This document shows positions 9,217 to 18,810 of a DNA stretch of 35,364 nt, piece by piece; position 1 is the first letter of the stretch, and the number at the start of each line of letters is the position of its first letter. The notes beneath the pieces are model-generated. The model was not told where the DNA came from and searched no databases. It worked only from the letters and a program-made list of their open reading frames with translations. Position numbers and translations under genes: made by a program. The DNA is from Candidatus Gastranaerophilales bacterium (GTDB lineage Bacteria; Cyanobacteriota; Vampirovibrionia; Gastranaerophilales; Gastranaerophilaceae): positions 1 to 35,364 of the forward strand of contig CALUUL010000015.1 in assembly GCA_944323945.1 (NCBI GenBank), in the 5' to 3' direction.

Positions 9217-9625
9217 AATAATAGGTTTAGATATAGGAAAAAAAAGAATAGGAATTTCAATAAGCGATCTTATGGGGCTTATTGCTCATCCTGTTGAAAC
9301 AATAGCAAGAGAACCGGAAAATATTGCAATAGAAAAAATAAAAAAAATATGCAAAGAAAATAATGTAAAGAAAATTGTAGCAGGCTTACCTAAAAATATG
9401 AACAATACAATAGGGGAACAAGCACAAGACTGCATTGAGTTTGCAAATAATTTTAAAGATGAATACGAAATAATATTTGAAGACGAAAGACTTACAAGTA
9501 AACAAGCAGAATATATTCTTGCACAAACAGGAAGAAAATATACAAAAGATAAGAAACTTGTCGATTTAAAAAGTGCATGCATTATATTACAACAATACTT
9601 AGACAGTCCACGAAAGAAATTATAA
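9209..9625 (+). CDS. ruvX: RuvX/YqgF-family Holliday junction resolvase-like RNase
   Basis: The 138-aa protein has the YqgF fold signature: GLDIGKKRIG at 6-15 with catalytic Asp8, VAGLPKNMN at 58-65, the FEDERLTS acidic motif (90-97) and Asp119 in the last motif (KKLVDLKSA). The family is linked to Holliday junction resolution and to processing the 5' end of pre-16S rRNA. Length is typical. Its start overlaps the preceding 545-aa gene by 8 bases, and a DUF1292 gene follows 33 bp downstream, a pairing common in other low-GC bacteria. Confidence 0.94.
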   Translation: MNKIIGLDIGKKRIGISISDLMGLIAHPVETIAREPENIAIEKIKKICKENNVKKIVAGLPKNMNNTIGEQAQDCIEFANNFKDEYEIIFEDERLTSKQAEYILAQTGRKYTKDKKLVDLKSACIILQQYLDSPRKKL

Positions 9626-9658
9626 TAACTCTAAATAATAATAGAAAGAGAGAAAAAA

Positions 9659-9931
9659 ATGACAAATAAAGAAGAACAATTTATAGAAACATTTGACGAA
9701 GATGGAAACAAAGTAACTTTTGAATTATTAGATATTGTCACAGTTGAAGATATAGAATATGCTCTTCTTCTCCCAAAAGATACTGAAACAAAAGATGAAG
9801 AAAGTGAAGTTTTAGTAATGCGCCTTAAAAAAGATGGAGAAGAATATACATTTGAGACAATTGAAGATGATGAAGAATTTGATAAGGTTGCTCAATATAT
9901 AGAAGAAGTTGAAGAAGAAATTGAAGATTAA
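9659..9931 (+). CDS. DUF1292 family protein (YrzB-like)
   Basis: The 90-aa acidic protein matches DUF1292. It has ETFDEDGNKVTFELLDIVTVEDIEYALLLP-type strands near the N-terminus and a Glu/Asp-rich tail (EEVEEEIED). The function of the family is unknown; in Bacillus it sits next to ruvX (yrrK), as here. A GAAAGAGAG purine-rich ribosome site precedes the ATG. It is the last gene of the zinc-finger/545-aa/ruvX operon, closed by a strong terminator 3 bp past its stop. Confidence 0.9.
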   Translation: MTNKEEQFIETFDEDGNKVTFELLDIVTVEDIEYALLLPKDTETKDEESEVLVMRLKKDGEEYTFETIEDDEEFDKVAQYIEEVEEEIED

Positions 9932-9934
9932 ATA

Positions 9935-9970
9935 ATAAAAGAGCTCCCCAAGATTGGGGAGCTCTTTTAT
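9935..9970. terminator. Bidirectional intrinsic terminator
   Basis: A perfect 16-bp stem (9935-9950 with 9955-9970) with a 4-nt AGAT loop has a GAGCTCCCCA core and A/T runs on both flanks. It lies between the converging DUF1292 and gdhA genes, so it can end both transcripts. Confidence 0.95.
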
Positions 9971-9982
9971 TTTGTCCTTATT

Positions 9983-11407
<1,425 letters not shown>

Positions 11408-12817
11408 TTAGTTTTTTATCATAATTATGTATTTTTCGATACTTTTTTTGATAGATTTGGCAATATTTTTTTGAAATTGTGAATTTTGCAAGAGAATATA
11501 TTCTTCTGGATTTATCATATATGCGACTTCTACTAAAACTGAAAGTGGAAGAGTTTGTCTTGTCATAACAAAACTTGATTTATGTATACCATTATCTTTT
11601 AAATTCAAGTCAATAGCTAAGTTTTTATTTATGATTTCAGCGAGTAATTTTGCATTTTCGTTATAGTAATGAACTTCTGTACCATTACCAATATATGGAT
11701 TTCCTCCAATAGGCATAGAATTATTATGAATACTTATTGAAATTAAAGCATCATTCTTTTTTGATATATCAACTCTTTCGTACAAACCAACTTTACTATC
11801 ATCCGTTCTGGATGTAATAACATCAGCTCCAGCTGATTTTAAATATTGAACAAGGTAATTTGCAATCGAAAGGTTAATATCTTTCTCATTAACTCTTGTT
11901 GGACCAACTGCACCTTTTTCGTTGCCGCCATGACCTGCATCAACAAATATTTTAATATTTTTTAACGGATAATCTTCATTAACTACAACTGGAAACTTTG
12001 CTTTTCTAAATATAAAATTATTATCTTCATAATAACAATCGTATGCTATAACAGAATCATTAAATTCAAATTTATATTTATAATTAGGAAGAACATTGCC
12101 TTCATTATCTTTTGTTTCAACGCCAAATAATGTTAATTCAATTGTATTTTCAATTTGTTTTGTTTGAAAAAGAACTGGGTGAGATAAATAAATCTTACAA
12201 TACTCATATTTATCATCAGAATAAAACTTCTGATTTAAAAATTTAGCTTTAATTTTATTTGATATTTTTACAGGTTCTTTTACATTAGATTCATGAATCC
12301 AATATTGCGTCGGACCGGTTTCTTCAATTTTATAATACTCTCCCTTTTTACCTTCAAGATATAATATAACATTCAAAGGTAAATCAACCACTCTATTTGA
12401 AAATTTTGTAGGTTTTTCTCTAACTGTTGCATTTGCTTTTATTACCTTCGTATAAATAACATCGCTTTGATTTTTTTGTTGAAATTGAGGAGCACTTTGT
12501 TCTTTTTTTACATATTTATTCCTATCAATTATATATATAAGTTCTTCCTTTTTGCCATTTTTCACAGCTGTGAGTTTAATTTTATTTTTACCAAAACTAA
12601 GAGGAACAACGTGAACAAAAAAATTATTATTCCATAATTTAACAGCTTGATTATTTATATAAAATTTAGCACCATAATCAGTATTACCAGAAAAGTAAAT
12701 CGAAGAAGATTCAACTGTCAATTCCTTTGAAGTAGGATATACAACATCAATTTTAGCATATACAATATTTGTTGAAATTATTATTAAAAATATTATTAAA
12801 ATAAATTTTCTAAACAT
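11408..12817 (-). CDS. Exported N-acetylmuramoyl-L-alanine amidase (Amidase_3) with SH3 domain
   Basis: A signal peptide (about 1-21) leads an N-terminal beta-rich region and then an SH3_3 domain (about 121-181, with VIKANATVREKP). The Amidase_3 catalytic domain spans about 287-466. Zinc ligands are H296 in VDAGHGG, E311 in NEKDINL and H364 in SIHNN; the catalytic Glu is E430 in LVEVAYMINPEE. The enzyme cleaves the amide bond between MurNAc and the stem peptide, as AmiC does in daughter-cell separation. It lies upstream of gdhA on the minus strand and diverges from fixC. Confidence 0.93.
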   Translation of the reverse strand: MFRKFILIIFLIIISTNIVYAKIDVVYPTSKELTVESSSIYFSGNTDYGAKFYINNQAVKLWNNNFFVHVVPLSFGKNKIKLTAVKNGKKEELIYIIDRNKYVKKEQSAPQFQQKNQSDVIYTKVIKANATVREKPTKFSNRVVDLPLNVILYLEGKKGEYYKIEETGPTQYWIHESNVKEPVKISNKIKAKFLNQKFYSDDKYEYCKIYLSHPVLFQTKQIENTIELTLFGVETKDNEGNVLPNYKYKFEFNDSVIAYDCYYEDNNFIFRKAKFPVVVNEDYPLKNIKIFVDAGHGGNEKGAVGPTRVNEKDINLSIANYLVQYLKSAGADVITSRTDDSKVGLYERVDISKKNDALISISIHNNSMPIGGNPYIGNGTEVHYYNENAKLLAEIINKNLAIDLNLKDNGIHKSSFVMTRQTLPLSVLVEVAYMINPEEYILLQNSQFQKNIAKSIKKSIEKYIIMIKN

Positions 12818-12876
12818 AACTACATGTTAAATTACAAATACACAATTATCAAATTATTTTACAATATTCTTTATAG

Positions 12877-12906
12877 TTGCTATAAGCAAAAAATTAATTG
12901 TATAAT
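12877..12906 (+). promoter_or_regulatory. Sigma-70-type promoter for fixC-fixX operon
   Basis: A TTGCTA box (12877-12882) and a consensus TATAAT box (12901-12906) are 18 bp apart, 19 bp before the fixC ATG. An AGG-containing ribosome site follows. The 107-bp space also has to hold the promoter of the divergent amidase gene. Confidence 0.65.
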
Positions 12907-12924
12907 GAGAGATATAGGTAGCAT

Positions 12925-14223
12925 ATGGCAGATAAAAACAAAGTAGAAGTTATAATAGTAGGAGCAGGTCCAGCAGGAGTTAGTGCCGCAATAACACTTG
13001 CAAGAGCGGGAAAAAAGGTTCTAGTTGTTGATAGAGCAAACAATACGGGCGAGAAAAATATGTTTGGCGGTTGTATATATGCAAAACAAACTGCCGAGAT
13101 TTTCCCTAAATTTTGGGAAACAGCCCCTATAGAAAGATCTATAACGGAACATAAAATTTTCATGTTAACGGATTATGAATCAACAGAGTTTAATTATCGA
13201 TACTCTTCAAAAGGTTCATATAAAGCATTTACTGTATTACGTTCTAAATGGGATAAATGGTGTATTGAACAAGCACAAAAAGAAGGGGCTTACTATGCAC
13301 CAAAAACATTAGTAAATGAGCTATTGATAGAAAACGGAAAAATTGTAGGTATTCAAACCCCATACGAAAAATTCTATTCAGATATTGTAATTATTGCAGA
13401 TGGGGTAAACTCATTATTAGCAAAGCAAATAGGACTAAGAAAAAATTATAATGATTCAAATGTAACGCTAAGTGTAAAAGAAGTATATAAACTACCAAAA
13501 CAAAGATTGGAAGATAAATTTAATATTGACTCAGAAACAGGTGTTGCAGCAAAAATACTCGGTGGTCCGTTAAAGAATATGTTTGCAATGGGTTTTATGT
13601 ACACAAATAAAGACACAATTTCAATCGGTATAGGAGTTTCATTAGACGAATTAAAAAAGAATAAAATAAAACCTTATGAACTATTGGATGATTTAAAAGA
13701 ACATCCAACAATAGCATCTTATCTAAAAGATGCAGAATTTGTTGAATATTCAGCTCATCTTATACCTGAAGGGAGCATAGATAATATTCCAAAGGTATAT
13801 GATAACCGAGTAATGATAATAGGAGATGCTGCAGGATTTGTTAACAATATACATTTTGAAGGCACAAACTTAGCAATGCTCAGTGGAAAATTGGCAGCAG
13901 AAACTGCGATATATGCACTTAATAAAGGTGATTTCTCAGCTTCAACATTATCTTTATATTACAAACAATTGCAAGATAGCATAATTATTAAAGATTTGAA
14001 AACACACAATAATACAATTCCTTTCTTAAAGAAAAATATAAAGACAATAACATCTATATATCCAGAATTAGCATGTGAATTTTTTGAAATTTTATCTTCT
14101 GCAGATGGAATACCCAAAAGGGCTAAATATAGAAAATTTTTATCTAAAATTTTAAAATCAGGAGGCATTACAAAATCAATACCTATAGGACTTTTTGCTT
14201 TGGAGAAATGTTTAAAAAAATGA
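12925..14223 (+). CDS. fixC: FixC-type electron-transfer flavoprotein:quinone oxidoreductase
   Basis: The 432-aa flavoprotein has an N-terminal FAD dinucleotide-binding fingerprint (VIIVGAGPAGVSAAITLARAG), the MFGGCIY stretch, and a second FAD motif MIIGDAAGFVNNIHFEGTNLAM. These are hallmarks of the FixC/ETF-QO family, which passes electrons from an electron-transfer flavoprotein to quinone. A fixX ferredoxin gene overlaps its 3' end, which strengthens the call. FixA and FixB (the ETF subunits) are not in the window. Geranylgeranyl-reductase-type proteins are the nearest alternative family. Confidence 0.88.
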   Translation: MADKNKVEVIIVGAGPAGVSAAITLARAGKKVLVVDRANNTGEKNMFGGCIYAKQTAEIFPKFWETAPIERSITEHKIFMLTDYESTEFNYRYSSKGSYKAFTVLRSKWDKWCIEQAQKEGAYYAPKTLVNELLIENGKIVGIQTPYEKFYSDIVIIADGVNSLLAKQIGLRKNYNDSNVTLSVKEVYKLPKQRLEDKFNIDSETGVAAKILGGPLKNMFAMGFMYTNKDTISIGIGVSLDELKKNKIKPYELLDDLKEHPTIASYLKDAEFVEYSAHLIPEGSIDNIPKVYDNRVMIIGDAAGFVNNIHFEGTNLAMLSGKLAAETAIYALNKGDFSASTLSLYYKQLQDSIIIKDLKTHNNTIPFLKKNIKTITSIYPELACEFFEILSSADGIPKRAKYRKFLSKILKSGGITKSIPIGLFALEKCLKK

Positions 14224-14495
14224 ATATTAATGAAAAATTAGCAAGTTTAAAATATAATAAAGATAATGAGAGTCATTTATCGTTAGATAATGATCTTTGC
14301 ATGCGGTGTAAAGAAAAATATTGTACATATATATGTCCGGCGAATGTATATGAATGGAACGAAAAAAAATGTACAATGACAATAAGATATGAAAATTGTC
14401 TTGAATGTGGTGCTTGTAAAATAGCATGCGAAAAAAATAACATATTATGGAAGTATCCAAATGTTGAATATGGTGTAAAATTTAAAAACGGCTAG
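14208..14495 (+). CDS. fixX: FixX-type ferredoxin
   Basis: This 95-aa ferredoxin-like protein has two cysteine groups: C31-x2-C34-x4-C39-x3-C43-P, and C64-x2-C67-x2-C70-x3-C74 in NCLECGACKIAC. The second is a full 4Fe-4S site. The protein is the usual partner of FixC. It overlaps fixC by 16 bases if the first ATG (14208, preceded by GGAGAA) is used. An ATG at 14220 would instead give an ATGA overlap and four fewer residues. Confidence 0.88.
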   Translation: MFKKMNINEKLASLKYNKDNESHLSLDNDLCMRCKEKYCTYICPANVYEWNEKKCTMTIRYENCLECGACKIACEKNNILWKYPNVEYGVKFKNG

Positions 14496-14510
14496 TAAAG
14501 AGAGGTATAT

Positions 14511-14939
14511 ATGCGTGAAGAATACAGCAACAAAAGAAGAAGATGGTATGATAAAGATCCTATTTTATCACGTTCAATGAAAACACTTGAAGCCTCTGAT
14601 GATGAGACACAAATAAAAGTCGCATTAAATCTTATAAAAATCATTGTTGAACATAATTTAGCATTTAGCGAATATACAGATGTTAATGAAATTATTGAAG
14701 CTGTTGAAGAAGGAATGGATACAAGAGCTAATTCCAGATGGTACGATATTGATAGAACAGTAAGAGCTGCTATAAATATGCTTCAAAATACACCACCTGA
14801 TACGCAAAAAATCATTGCAAAAGAAATGGCAAAAATAGTTATAGATAAAATAAAAGAAGATAAAGATGTTGAAGAATTAAAAAGAGAACTTGAACAAGAA
14901 GAATTCTTCAATGAAGAAAAAGACGATTTTAAAGATTAG
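14511..14939 (+). CDS. Small protein with duplicated RWYDxD motif, unknown function
   Basis: I do not recognise the family. The 142-aa, highly charged, helical protein contains an internal duplication. RRWYDKDPILSRSMKTL...ETQIKVALNLIKIIV (about residues 10-48) recurs as SRWYDIDRTVRAAINML...DTQKIIAKEMAKIVI (about 76-112). Each copy has Arg-Trp-Tyr-Asp at the start and a TQ pair about 22 residues later. The C-terminus is Glu/Asp-rich. An AGAGAGG ribosome site precedes the ATG. It lies 15 bp after fixX and 14 bp before recJ, so it belongs to the same operon. No membrane or export signals. Confidence 0.8.
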   Translation: MREEYSNKRRRWYDKDPILSRSMKTLEASDDETQIKVALNLIKIIVEHNLAFSEYTDVNEIIEAVEEGMDTRANSRWYDIDRTVRAAINMLQNTPPDTQKIIAKEMAKIVIDKIKEDKDVEELKRELEQEEFFNEEKDDFKD

Positions 14940-14953
14940 AGAGAAATATATTA

Positions 14954-17356
14954 ATGTCAGTCCGCAAAGTGTGGAAAACAAAAGAGAATATAGTATCCGA
15001 TGAAATTATTAAAAGTTGCAATGGCAATAAAGTCCTTGCAACTTTGCTTGTAAATCGTAGAATTGATACTGTAGAAAAAATAACAGAATTCCTTAATCCG
15101 CTTAAGGTTAAACTTTCATCACCAAATGTATTTTTGGACATGGAAAAGTCTGTAAACAGAATAAAAACAGCAATAGAAAAAAATGAGCACATAACGGTAT
15201 ATGGTGATTTTGATGCAGATGGTGTAACTTCTACAGCTCTTTTATATCTAACATTAAAAGAAATTGGTGCAAATGTTGATTTTTATCTTCCAGATAGAAA
15301 TTCTGAAAGCCACGGCTTAAATACGAAAGCATTAGTAAAAATTATTGCAAAAAGAAAATCAAAACTTATTATTACAGTGGACTGTGGTATCTCGAACATT
15401 AGTGAAGTAAACTTTGCAAAAGGATTTAATACGGATATTATAATTACTGACCACCACGAAGCGCCTGAAATATTACCTGATTCATATGCAATACTAAACC
15501 CTAAAGCACCAAATTCTATTGATTCTTCACTTGATATTGATGAAATACAAAGTTTAAACTATTTGGCAGGCGTTGGAGTAGCCTTCAAGCTAGCTTGCAG
15601 ACTTTTAGAAGAATATAACAAAGAAAATTTTGTACATGAGATTCTTCCACTTGCTGCAGTTGGGACAATCGGTGATGTTGTTGAGCTTATAGGGGAAAAC
15701 AGAAGCATAGTTGAAATGGGACTTGAACTCATAAGAAATGGCAAACATAAAGGTATTCAAAAACTTTTAAAAGCATCTTCAATCGAAAATATAGGTACAA
15801 TTACATCTGATAATATAGCCTTTGGAATTGTACCCAGATTAAATGCAGCAGGAAGACTTGAATCTCCGATGACTGCAATAAAAGTACTTATTTCTCAAGA
15901 CGATGAAGAACTTGACGAAGCGGTAAAAGTATTAAATGATTTGAATATTCTAAGACAACAACTTTGCGACAAAACATTATGCAGTGCAAAACAAATGTAT
16001 CAAAATAATTTAAAAGAAAATAAAAAAAGCATTATATTATTTGATGAAAATTGGCACATAGGAATTATTGGCATTGTTGCTTCAAAACTTGTTGAAGAAT
16101 TTAATAAACCTGTTTTTCTAATGACGAAAGATGCAAATCGCCCCAATATAATAAGATGTTCTTGCAGAAGTATAAAAGACTTAAATGTACACTCAATTTT
16201 ATCAGAACATAAAGATAAATTTGAAGGTTTTGGCGGACACAAAATGGCTGCAGGCTTTTCTTTTGATGAAAATAAAATTACATTCGAAGCATTTAAAAAA
16301 GAATTAAATAAAACGATTGAAGAACATTCACAAAATATTAATTTTAAAGAAATTGTTATTGAAGCAGATATGGAATTAGATGTTTCTGATATTACAGTTG
16401 ATACGGTAAATTTAATTGATAAACTTCAACCTTTTGGATCTGCTAATCCTTCACCATTATTTGTACTAAAAAATGCAACATTGAACAATTTTAAAATGAT
16501 GGGACAAAATAATAATCATTTAAAAATGTACATATCAAAAAATAATTCAGAATGTTTTGATTGTGTAAAGTGGAATTACCCGGATTTCAATTTACCAATT
16601 AATTCAGAATTGGATATTTTATTCTCTCTAAAATTAAATACATTCAACAATATAACGAATGTTCAGTTAATGATAGAAGATATTCATTCTGAATTATTAA
16701 ATAAAAAAGAAAATTTATCAGAAATAAAAATATTAGATCACAGAAATAAAAAAAATATATTAGTTCAAGTTATAGATTTCATTTTATCAACAAAGAAATC
16801 AACAGCAATATACATTGAAAATCCGACATTAATAGCGCAACTTAAATTACCTGATGAAATCAAAAATAAACTCTTTACCATTGATAATATTCCATCAAAT
16901 ATTGAACAATTAATGTTTTTTGATGTTCCGATAAGTAAAGATAATTTTATAAAAATTATAAATGATACAAATGCCCAATTAATACATTTAATGAATTTCA
17001 ATATAACCGAATTAGGAACAGAAAGTTTTGTATCAAAATTTTCAGGAATGCTGAAATATTCTCTTTCTAATCTTAACGGACAAATAGATATAAATCGTGC
17101 AGCAAAAGCATTATGTGTTAATGAAGAAACAGTGGAATGTGCATTAACTCTTTTTGAAGAATCTGAAATGATTGATTTGAATAAAATTGATGAAACAACA
17201 TTTAAAATTTCTTATTTACATCCTGTTGAATTATCAAAAATAAAACAACATGAATTATTTTTCGATTTAAAGGATAATATATTAAATATAAATGCTTTTA
17301 GAAATTTTTACTTAAATACACCAATAGATGAAATAAAAGAAACTATATTATGCTAA
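14954..17356 (+). CDS. recJ: Single-stranded-DNA exonuclease RecJ
   Basis: The 800-aa protein carries DHH-family motifs: VYGDFDADGVTSTALL with D85, D87 and D89, TVDCG at 141-145, TDHHEAPE with the DHH triad 166-168, and RLNAAGRLESP. The DHHA1 motif GFGGHKMAAGFSF follows, then an OB-like region. RecJ degrades ssDNA 5' to 3' in recombination and repair. The length exceeds E. coli RecJ (~577 aa) because of a C-terminal extension of about 230 residues, as seen in Firmicutes-type RecJ. The last part looks helix-turn-helix-like (INRAAKALCVNEETVECAL). It overlaps the following radical SAM gene by 7 bases. Confidence 0.95.
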   Translation: MSVRKVWKTKENIVSDEIIKSCNGNKVLATLLVNRRIDTVEKITEFLNPLKVKLSSPNVFLDMEKSVNRIKTAIEKNEHITVYGDFDADGVTSTALLYLTLKEIGANVDFYLPDRNSESHGLNTKALVKIIAKRKSKLIITVDCGISNISEVNFAKGFNTDIIITDHHEAPEILPDSYAILNPKAPNSIDSSLDIDEIQSLNYLAGVGVAFKLACRLLEEYNKENFVHEILPLAAVGTIGDVVELIGENRSIVEMGLELIRNGKHKGIQKLLKASSIENIGTITSDNIAFGIVPRLNAAGRLESPMTAIKVLISQDDEELDEAVKVLNDLNILRQQLCDKTLCSAKQMYQNNLKENKKSIILFDENWHIGIIGIVASKLVEEFNKPVFLMTKDANRPNIIRCSCRSIKDLNVHSILSEHKDKFEGFGGHKMAAGFSFDENKITFEAFKKELNKTIEEHSQNINFKEIVIEADMELDVSDITVDTVNLIDKLQPFGSANPSPLFVLKNATLNNFKMMGQNNNHLKMYISKNNSECFDCVKWNYPDFNLPINSELDILFSLKLNTFNNITNVQLMIEDIHSELLNKKENLSEIKILDHRNKKNILVQVIDFILSTKKSTAIYIENPTLIAQLKLPDEIKNKLFTIDNIPSNIEQLMFFDVPISKDNFIKIINDTNAQLIHLMNFNITELGTESFVSKFSGMLKYSLSNLNGQIDINRAAKALCVNEETVECALTLFEESEMIDLNKIDETTFKISYLHPVELSKIKQHELFFDLKDNILNINAFRNFYLNTPIDEIKETILC

Positions 17357-18354
17357 ACAGGATTTTAGATATTTTATTTAAAAAGAAAAAGAAATATATA
17401 AGCTGTGATTTAATCGAACACGGATTAGATTTTTTTACAGATAGTATTAATTTTTGTTGTAGAATTCCTCCAACAGAAAAGGGGTATAAAAAAATAATTG
17501 AAAATTACTATGGAGAATTAATAAATTGGAAAAATTTCTTTAATATAAAAAGAAAATACAGAAACCAAATGAAAAAAGGAAATATTATTCCAGAATGTAA
17601 AAACTGCATATATTTGCAAGAAAAAGAATGGGATAGTGAAGACTACATTTCTTTTATAAATTTTAATAATTGGACAATTTGTAATGAACATTGTGTGTAT
17701 TGCTGGTTAAATGATTCCGATAAACCACATCAAAAACAGTATAATGTTTATCCTGCCATAAAAGATATGGCTAATAAAGGCTATTTAAGAAAAGGCGGAC
17801 ATATAACCATTGCAGGTGGAGAACCTTGTGTCGCACCTGAATTTGATGATTTATTGAAATTATTTATAGAAAATGATTTATCAAGTATAAGAGTATTAAC
17901 GAATGCAACAAAATATTCAAATGTTGTAGAACAAGGAATAAAAGAAGGCAAAATAAATATAGTTGTATCCGTAGACTCAGGAACAAGAGAAACATTTATT
18001 AAAGTTAAAAGATATGATTTTTATAATCAAGTATGGGAAAACATAAAAAAATATGCATCTGTGCAGCCTGAAACCGACAGAGTTAAAACAAAATTTATAT
18101 TAATACCGGATTTTAATGACTCAGAAGAAGAAATTAATGCTTGGATTAATAAGTCAATGGAGTCAAATGTAAAACATCTTGCATTTGATGTTGAAATGAT
18201 GTGGTATAACAAAAACAAAGAAAATATTCCTCAAAGAATTTATGATTTAGTAAAATATACAATTGAAAAAATAAAAGAAAATAATTTAAATCTAGAACTT
18301 ATAGATAGAGGTTATATTCTTGCACAAAATATAAAAGAACTAAAGTCTAACTAA
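17350..18354 (+). CDS. Radical SAM protein, unknown substrate
   Basis: The 334-aa protein has the canonical radical SAM cluster C111-x3-C115-x2-C118 (ICNEHCVYCW), the GGEP motif at 156-159 and a VSVDSGTRETF stretch typical of these TIM barrels. Family members use S-adenosylmethionine and a 4Fe-4S cluster to start radical chemistry. Unusually, the cluster is preceded by ~110 residues that include a C36-C37 pair and C83-x2-C86 (ECKNC), which may bind a second metal. There is no SPASM cysteine array at the C-terminus. It starts 7 bases inside recJ, so it is translated from the same message. The substrate cannot be inferred. Confidence 0.88.
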   Translation: MLNRILDILFKKKKKYISCDLIEHGLDFFTDSINFCCRIPPTEKGYKKIIENYYGELINWKNFFNIKRKYRNQMKKGNIIPECKNCIYLQEKEWDSEDYISFINFNNWTICNEHCVYCWLNDSDKPHQKQYNVYPAIKDMANKGYLRKGGHITIAGGEPCVAPEFDDLLKLFIENDLSSIRVLTNATKYSNVVEQGIKEGKINIVVSVDSGTRETFIKVKRYDFYNQVWENIKKYASVQPETDRVKTKFILIPDFNDSEEEINAWINKSMESNVKHLAFDVEMMWYNKNKENIPQRIYDLVKYTIEKIKENNLNLELIDRGYILAQNIKELKSN

Positions 18355-18410
18355 AAGGTGCATATTAACTTTAAAATAAAATGCTACTATTCATAAAAAG
18401 GAGATTTCTT

Positions 18411-18761
18411 ATGAATATGATAGTGAAATGGATTTTGTTTGCTTTATTAATTATGTTTATTGCTTGGATTATACCGGGTATAACAATAACAGGATTTGTT
18501 AGTGCACTATTTGTAGTTTTAATTCTAGGAATGGTAAATACATTTATAAGACCGATTCTTGAATTTGTATCACTACCATTAAACTTCATAACACTTGGCT
18601 TGTTTAGTTTAGTTGTAAATGCACTATTATTTTTATTAGTTGGAAAACTTTCACCCGGATTTCAAATAGACGGATTTGTAAGCGGACTTCTTGGTGCATT
18701 AATGTTATCTGTATTTACACCAATGATAGATAAAATAAATATTATAAAAAATAAAAATTAA
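18411..18761 (+). CDS. Small four-helix membrane protein, phage-holin-like (Phage_holin_4_2) family
   Basis: The 116-aa protein consists almost wholly of four hydrophobic helices. The pattern WIIPGITITGFVSALFVVLILGMVN...PILEFVSLPLNFITLGLFSLVVNALLF is typical of the Phage_holin_4_2 (YvlD-like) family of chromosomal membrane proteins of unknown function. I start at 18411 because AAAGGAG sits 7 nt upstream; an in-frame ATG at 18381 lacks a ribosome site. Despite the family name there are no lysis or phage genes near it. A bidirectional terminator follows at once. Confidence 0.88.
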   Translation: MNMIVKWILFALLIMFIAWIIPGITITGFVSALFVVLILGMVNTFIRPILEFVSLPLNFITLGLFSLVVNALLFLLVGKLSPGFQIDGFVSGLLGALMLSVFTPMIDKINIIKNKN

Positions 18762-18766
18762 AACAC

Positions 18767-18799
18767 AAAAAGACCGTATTATATAAATACGGTCTTTTT
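18767..18799. terminator. Bidirectional intrinsic terminator
   Basis: A 14-bp perfect stem (18767-18780 with 18786-18799) has a GACCGTATT core, a 5-nt loop and A/T runs on both sides. It lies between the converging holin-like gene and leuS. Confidence 0.93.
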
Positions 18800-18810
18800 T
18801 AAAAAAAGAA

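Noticed and set aside
18411..18761. Holin-like protein as a sign of a prophage
   Set aside because: The family is a chromosomal membrane family named for distant similarity, and all neighbours are housekeeping genes.
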